Of a stretch of DNA of 45,471 nt, positions 41,303-45,471 are shown one piece after another (positions within the stretch are counted from its first letter, which is position 1; every line of letters starts with the position of its first letter). The translations under genes were made by a program, and so were the position numbers. Location: contig CAYUIS010000026.1 in the NCBI GenBank assembly GCA_964444825.1, positions 1-45,471 on the forward strand, written 5' to 3'. Source of the stretch: CAYUIS01 sp964444825. Lineage in GTDB: Bacteria > Chloroflexota > Anaerolineae > B4-G1. The notes beneath the pieces were generated by a model. The model was not told where the DNA came from. It ran no database searches and saw nothing but the letters and a program-made list of their open reading frames with translations.

Positions 41303-42493
41303 TCACGAGCCACCGACGCCCAGCATCTCACTTTTCTCCGTCGTCAACTCGAACTGAACACCGGCAGCGGCCAACTCATCCACCAGCCTGTCAAACAGCG
41401 GGCCGATGATGACCTGTTCTGGCGGCAGCATTCCGGTGGTCTTCAGATCGCCCCGGGCAATCATACGGGCCACGATTGCGCCCGTAAAGGCAGTTGTACG
41501 GGCCATAGAGGTAAACCCCAGCGTATCGTCATATCGATCCACCATCTCTATCCTGTGCTTACGCGGACGACCGGCCTTCTCACCGATCGCCTCCACGCGA
41601 AAGAGGGTGATATCCCGCTCGCCCTCCTCCAACTTGACCCGCGGGTAGAGTAGCACGTCGAGTAGCCTCTTTGGCGACACCTGGACGCCATCCACGGTCA
41701 CCGGCTCCTGGCTCAGCAGGCCCATCTCTTTGAGTACGGTCACCTTGTCCGCGTAGCCCGGCCAGCGGACGGTCTTTTGCGTGCCTACTCGGAGGTCTTT
41801 CAGGACGGGCAACTCGAGCAGCCAGGGCATAAACCCCTCGTGCCAGGCCTCGCACTCGCCCACACCGGCGAACACGACCGGTTCAACACCGGAGTAGCGG
41901 GGCACGGGCTTGAGCTGACCATTCTCAACAACCAGACCATCTCTCTCCCTGAGGGGCATCTGCTGCCCGCCGAAGACAATCTTGTACCCCAACGGGGGCG
42001 TGGGGTTTTCCGGAATCCCCCCGCACTTGATGTGTAGTTCGTCCACCCGGTCCAACTTCTCGGCCAGGTGGCGGGCCATGATCTCGGTGAGGCCCGGCTC
42101 GACACCACATGCCAAGACGACGAGGGTCTTGGGGCCTTTGCCCTCGCGTGTGAGCTCGGCTAGCCGCTCAGGGCCGGGTCGGGTCAGGTCCACGAGCGGG
42201 GTCCCCGCCGCCAGCGCAGCCCGAATCGCCAGCGGGCTTGCCGACTTGGGAAGAGCGCCAATGGCGACGTCAAAGCCGCTCATCAGGTGAGCTGTCCCTG
42301 CATGATCCTGGAGGTCAAGAAGGACCGTGGAGAGCTTGTCACCGCCCGGCATATCGGCGAGTTTGGTCAAACAAGCGTCCAACTGTCCTTGGCTTCTATC
42401 ACAGATGACGACCCTGGATACGCCAGGATCGGACATGGCGTTAAAAGCCGCTGCCGGCCCCATCAAACCACTGCCAAAGACCAAGATTCTCAT
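41303..42493 (-). CDS. Saccharopine dehydrogenase-like oxidoreductase
   Basis: 396 residues. The N-terminal Rossmann motif is GSGLMGPAAAFNA (about 6-18), with VICDRS at the second strand. The catalytic C-terminal domain carries the family blocks HEGFMPWLLELPVLKD and GTQKTVRWPGYADKVTVLKE, and HRIEMVDRYDD near the end. The group includes saccharopine reductases, lysine 6-dehydrogenase and carboxynorspermidine enzymes. The actual substrate is probably an amino or imino acid. The ATG at 42493 is preferred over an in-frame start at 42529 because GGAGG lies at the right distance. It lies between the FAH-type and IorA-like genes. Confidence 0.85.
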   Translation of the reverse strand: MRILVFGSGLMGPAAAFNAMSDPGVSRVVICDRSQGQLDACLTKLADMPGGDKLSTVLLDLQDHAGTAHLMSGFDVAIGALPKSASPLAIRAALAAGTPLVDLTRPGPERLAELTREGKGPKTLVVLACGVEPGLTEIMARHLAEKLDRVDELHIKCGGIPENPTPPLGYKIVFGGQQMPLRERDGLVVENGQLKPVPRYSGVEPVVFAGVGECEAWHEGFMPWLLELPVLKDLRVGTQKTVRWPGYADKVTVLKEMGLLSQEPVTVDGVQVSPKRLLDVLLYPRVKLEEGERDITLFRVEAIGEKAGRPRKHRIEMVDRYDDTLGFTSMARTTAFTGAIVARMIARGDLKTTGMLPPEQVIIGPLFDRLVDELAAAGVQFELTTEKSEMLGVGGS

Positions 42494-42532
42494 TGCCAGG
42501 TTTTGCCTCCAAAGTGATAATCGACACATCGC

Positions 42533-44224
42533 TCAGAAACGAACACACCCGCCACGGGCGATGACCACGGCTACCCCATCTAGCCTTACACCAGCCTCGA
42601 TAGCGGCTCGAATGTTTTTGTCTCGGTCAACCTGGTCGCCAACGCGGTCAAGGTCGACCACCCGTACCATACCGGCGCCAGCATCGCGGGCCAGGGCGGC
42701 GAGATCCACTCCGCGGCGTGGCCTACCTCGAGCATCGAGACGGCTGGCGGGATGGGGCTGACCACCGGAGAGGGCGGTCGTGCCGTTATCGAGGATCAGC
42801 ACCAACATGTTGGCCCCCACCTGGACCGCATCCACCAACCCGTTGAAGCCGGAATGGAGGAAACTCGAGTCGCCAGACAGCGCGACCACGTGCTTATCTC
42901 CACCGCCCGCCATCTGGCTGAGGGCAACCCCAGCCGCCATCCCGATGCTCGAGCCCAGGCTAACCTTAACATCCATCATCTCGTAGGGGGGCAGTTGCCC
43001 CCGCACCAAACAGCCTGGGTCGCCGACGACGATAAACTCCTCGCGCCCGCCAAGTTGCGCCATCACCTGGATCAAAGCATCAAAGGTGGGAATGTAGGGG
43101 CATCCATCGCACAGCGGATCGCGGCTGGGCATGGGCCGACCGGTTTCCTGCTCGCGAAACTGAGTCTTGAGCCCGAGACCAGGTCCATCAAAACAATCCA
43201 GCGTTTGTGCGATCTGGGGGGCAAGCAACTCGCCAACCGGAACCACGTGACCCGTATCGCGGCCATAGATGGGCAGGGTCAGTCCGGCTTGCTGCGCGAT
43301 CGCCCGTACCGCCCGCTCGATCAGAGGGGCGTTTTCCTCCAACACAAGAACGGACGTCGCCGATCGGAGGAACGAGGCCACCATTTCCGGGGGCAAGGGA
43401 TAAAAGGTCCCCACGCGCAGAACGCGCAGATCGGCTGGTACGGGTTCGCCCAACAGATCGAGCAGCTTTTGGTAGACAAAGCCCGCCGCGATCACCCCCA
43501 GGGGACCATCCCCCACCACCCCGTTGAGGGGCGAGTCCTCAAACCGGGCATGGACGTTTTCCAGGCGCTGGATCAGACGTTGGTGGTAGGGAACGACGTC
43601 GACCGGCAGCACCACCCAACGCTTAGCCTCGCGCTGGTAAGGGGGTAGTGCGGGGCGCTCAGGGCCGCGAGCCTGCGGTTCGTCAGAGATCTCTACAGGT
43701 TGAAAGGGTCCTTCGGCAAGGACAAGGGCGCGGGTGACGCGCACAAGAACCGGCAGGCCAATCTCCTCCGAAAGGCGGAACGCCCCATCCATCGCCGCCC
43801 GCGCGTCGGAGACGGTGGCCGGTTCAAGCAAGGGAAGCTCGGCCGCCATCGCCAGCACCCGGCTATCCTGCTCGTTCTGGGAGCCCCACCCCCCGGGGTC
43901 ATCGCCGACGAGGATGACCAGGCCGGCGTTACAACCGGCAAGATTGAGGGCCATCAGGGGATCGAGCGCGATGTTGAGCCCCACCCCTTTTATGCACAGA
44001 AGGGCGCGCTGCCCGCCCACGGACGCACCGTAGACGATCTCCATGGCGACCTTTTCGTTGCTGGTCCACTCGACCTGCACCGCGTCGGGCGACGTCAGCG
44101 CCAGGATAGCGTTGACGACGGCCGTGGCTGGCGAACCGGGATACCCGGCCACCAGCGAGATGCCAGCCTCAATCGCCCCTCGAGCGAGGGCCTGGGCGCC
44201 GGAGAGCGGTTTATTCAAGCTCAA
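42533..44224 (-). CDS. IorA-like TPP-dependent 2-oxoacid:ferredoxin oxidoreductase, no ferredoxin domain
   Basis: About 563 residues similar to the alpha subunit of indolepyruvate:ferredoxin oxidoreductase, which decarboxylates aryl pyruvates to acyl-CoA. N-terminal pyrimidine domain: LSGAQALARGAIEAGISLVA GYPGSP-type. The TPP-binding block is ALSGDSSFLHSGFNGLVDAV, then LILDNGTTALSGGQPHPASR. The usual C-terminal four-Cys ferredoxin domain of IorA is missing: the protein ends VVIARGGCVRF. No IorB gene is seen. The TTG at 44224 gives the common MSLNKPLSG start after a GAGGGGGA tract, and the GTG at 44239 is an alternative. Electron transfer may use the nearby ferredoxin. Confidence 0.85.
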   Translation of the reverse strand: MSLNKPLSGAQALARGAIEAGISLVAGYPGSPATAVVNAILALTSPDAVQVEWTSNEKVAMEIVYGASVGGQRALLCIKGVGLNIALDPLMALNLAGCNAGLVILVGDDPGGWGSQNEQDSRVLAMAAELPLLEPATVSDARAAMDGAFRLSEEIGLPVLVRVTRALVLAEGPFQPVEISDEPQARGPERPALPPYQREAKRWVVLPVDVVPYHQRLIQRLENVHARFEDSPLNGVVGDGPLGVIAAGFVYQKLLDLLGEPVPADLRVLRVGTFYPLPPEMVASFLRSATSVLVLEENAPLIERAVRAIAQQAGLTLPIYGRDTGHVVPVGELLAPQIAQTLDCFDGPGLGLKTQFREQETGRPMPSRDPLCDGCPYIPTFDALIQVMAQLGGREEFIVVGDPGCLVRGQLPPYEMMDVKVSLGSSIGMAAGVALSQMAGGGDKHVVALSGDSSFLHSGFNGLVDAVQVGANMLVLILDNGTTALSGGQPHPASRLDARGRPRRGVDLAALARDAGAGMVRVVDLDRVGDQVDRDKNIRAAIEAGVRLDGVAVVIARGGCVRF

Positions 44225-44266
44225 CGTCTTCCCCCTCACCGTTCAAGTCTCAGAATCCGCGTCACC

Positions 44267-44402
44267 AGGGCGATTGCATTTAGTTGACCATAGCTCAGAG
44301 CCCCCGTCCTCGGGGGGCCTTGCGCGACGAAAACCCGCTGTTGTGATTCCGTGAAAGCCGCCCTCGGGGACGAGGGCTGGGAGCGCTAAATGCGATTGCC
44401 CT
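44267..44402. repeat. MITE-like element with terminal inverted repeats and two GC hairpins
   Basis: AGGGCGATTGCATTTAG (44267-44283) is nearly the reverse complement of CTAAATGCGATTGCCCT (44386-44402). Inside are two small hairpins: CCCCCGTCCTCGGGGG (44301-44316) and CCCTCGGGGACGAGGG (44361-44376). The first is the exact reverse complement of 5209-5224 in the rpsB-tsf palindrome. No coding frame is supported within the element. It fills almost the whole space between the IorA-like and UxaA genes. Confidence 0.75.
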
Positions 44403-44409
44403 TGCCACG

Positions 44410-45471
44410 TCATAGCGTGCCCTCGACGTTCCAGGGAACAAACTCGGCCTCGCCCACCCCCTGGGATTCGCTCTTGGAGGGCTGGCCCGAGGCCACGGCG
44501 ACAATCAGATCGAGCAGTTCGGCCGCCACCTCCTCCAGCGCCACCCCTTCAAGCACCCGGCCCGCGTTCAGATCCATGTCGTCGATCATGTGCGCGTAGA
44601 GGGCCGAGTTGGTGCTGATCTTGATACAGGGGGCCGGTTTGAAGCCAAAGACCGAACCGCGACCCGTCGTAAAAAGCACCAGGTTGCAACCCCCGGCGAC
44701 CTGTCCGGTCACCGAGACCGGATCGTAGCCGGGGGAATTCATAAACGTAAAGCCCCGGGCGGTCACCGGCTCGGCGTAACCATAGACGCCGGTGAGGGGC
44801 GTGCTGCCACCCTTTGCCACCGCCCCCAACGATTTCTCATAGATGGTCGTCAGGCCGCCGGCCTCGTTGCCCACGCTGCGGTTGTCGTCGATCCTCAGGC
44901 CCACCCTGCGGGCATACGCCTCCCACCAGCGGACCTGCTCCACGAGCTCGCGGCCCACCTCGGGAGAAACGGCGCGGCGGGTGAGCAGGTGCTCGGCGCC
45001 ATAGATTTCCGGGGTCTCTGCCAGCACAACGGTGCCGCCCTGCCGCACCAGCTCGTCGGCCACCAATCCCACGACAGGGTTCGCCGTCACGCCAGACCAA
45101 CCGTCGCTGCCCCCGCACTGGAGGGCCAGCATCAACTCAGAGATCGGTTGAGGTGTCCGACCTGTTGCATCCACCGCTGGCAGCAACTCCTCGACAGCCG
45201 CGATGCCGGCCTGTATTGTCTTGCGAACGCCGCCGAGCGCCTGGATCACGAGCCTCGGAGGGCAGCCGGGAATCCCGGCGTTACAGGTACACAGGTTATG
45301 CTTATCCGCCAGGTCGCTCACCTGGTTCGTCTCGCAGCCCAGTCCCACCAGGACGTAGGCCCCGACGTTGGGATGGTCCGCCATCCCCGCCAGGGTACGC
45401 TGGAGGGTGGCGTACTCGATGGGGCAGCCGGACGTGTGCGTCAGCGCGAAAACCGAATCCACGTTGGCGTA
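44410..45471 (-). CDS. UxaA-family sugar-acid dehydratase, C-terminal domain (5' end outside window)
   Basis: Iron-dependent altronate, galactarate or related sugar-acid dehydratase family. The visible 353 residues hold the main domain: FALTHTSGCPIEYATLQRTL, GLGCETNQV, LALQCGGSDGWSGVTANPVV and PVVLAETPEIYGAEHL-type (VVLAETPEIYGAEHLLTRRA). It ends in a typical TTGRGSVFGFKPAPCIKIST and PFDDMDLNAGRVLEGV-type tail (DDMDLNAGRVLEGVALEE). Cysteines in SGC, CET, CNAG and QCGG could hold the Fe-S or iron site. The coding sequence runs off the window at 45471 without a start, so it is partial. In a stand-alone form this domain is UxaA-C or GarD-like. Substrate unknown. Confidence 0.88.
   Translation of the reverse strand, partial: YANVDSVFALTHTSGCPIEYATLQRTLAGMADHPNVGAYVLVGLGCETNQVSDLADKHNLCTCNAGIPGCPPRLVIQALGGVRKTIQAGIAAVEELLPAVDATGRTPQPISELMLALQCGGSDGWSGVTANPVVGLVADELVRQGGTVVLAETPEIYGAEHLLTRRAVSPEVGRELVEQVRWWEAYARRVGLRIDDNRSVGNEAGGLTTIYEKSLGAVAKGGSTPLTGVYGYAEPVTARGFTFMNSPGYDPVSVTGQVAGGCNLVLFTTGRGSVFGFKPAPCIKISTNSALYAHMIDDMDLNAGRVLEGVALEEVAAELLDLIVAVASGQPSKSESQGVGEAEFVPWNVEGTL

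Noticed and set aside
42752..43648. Plus-strand open frame of 298 codons
   Set aside because: Antisense to the IorA-like gene, whose motifs are unmistakable.

Overview
The window is a moderately GC-rich bacterial chromosome fragment with one 100-N scaffold gap (33830-33929), so it probably comes from a draft or metagenome assembly. No rRNA or tRNA gene is visible. Several features suggest a Chloroflexota (Anaerolineae-like) bacterium: an rpsB-tsf-pyrH-frr-uppS-cdsA block with a Thermus-like short EF-Ts, a long acidic S2 tail, a bacterial eRF1-like protein, many CBS-domain proteins, and tungsten-type aldehyde ferredoxin oxidoreductase genes. That assignment is inferred from gene content and has not been tested by phylogeny. 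The AOR, ferredoxin and IorA-like genes point to an anaerobic or micro-aerobic life style.

Region 1 (1-9.6 kb, mostly minus strand) is housekeeping. The classic translation and envelope operon runs from rpsB (with its own promoter) to cdsA, followed by a CBS protein and class I fructose-bisphosphatase. Upstream lie an OmpR-type regulator with a degenerate receiver, a PP-loop tRNA-thiolation-like protein, a receiver-only protein with Glu in place of the phospho-Asp, and greA.

Region 2 (9.6-17.5 kb) holds ybeY, pgpH, a broken yqeY and rpsU, with a textbook sigma-70 promoter before rpsU. A second minus-strand operon follows: two paralogous lipoproteins, mtaB, a HIT protein and a CBS-ACT protein. 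The two divergent promoters at 16.6-16.8 kb serve this operon and rplY.

Region 3 (17.7-22.6 kb, mostly plus strand) is protein quality control: a CbpA-like DnaJ, an HtrA-like lipoprotein protease, an eRF1/Vms1-like protein with a zinc ribbon and GGA instead of GGQ, a tiny membrane protein, and an unrecognised protein with a cysteine-peptidase-like motif pattern.

Region 4 (22.6-32.4 kb) is accessory metabolism and transport: an MFS carrier, a GPH-type symporter, and a six-gene minus-strand operon (coiled-coil protein, non-pyrrolysine MttB-like methyltransferase, membrane M28 peptidase, GPH symporter, GNAT-like protein, PLP trans-sulfuration enzyme).

Region 5 (32.4-45.5 kb) begins with a cyclic-nucleotide-domain histidine kinase facing a glycogen-debranching enzyme across the assembly gap. 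It continues with a long minus-strand cluster, read in order of transcription: UxaA-type sugar-acid dehydratase (cut by the window end), TPP-dependent IorA-like oxidoreductase, saccharopine-dehydrogenase-like enzyme, FAH-type 2-keto-3-deoxy-acid dehydratase, four-cluster ferredoxin, AOR, duplicated TIGR04076-like protein, MFS carrier and glgX. I infer sugar-acid or keto-acid oxidation in which aldehyde oxidation is coupled to ferredoxin. This is the best candidate for an undescribed pathway. Related GC-rich palindromic elements lie at 5.2 kb and 44.3 kb.
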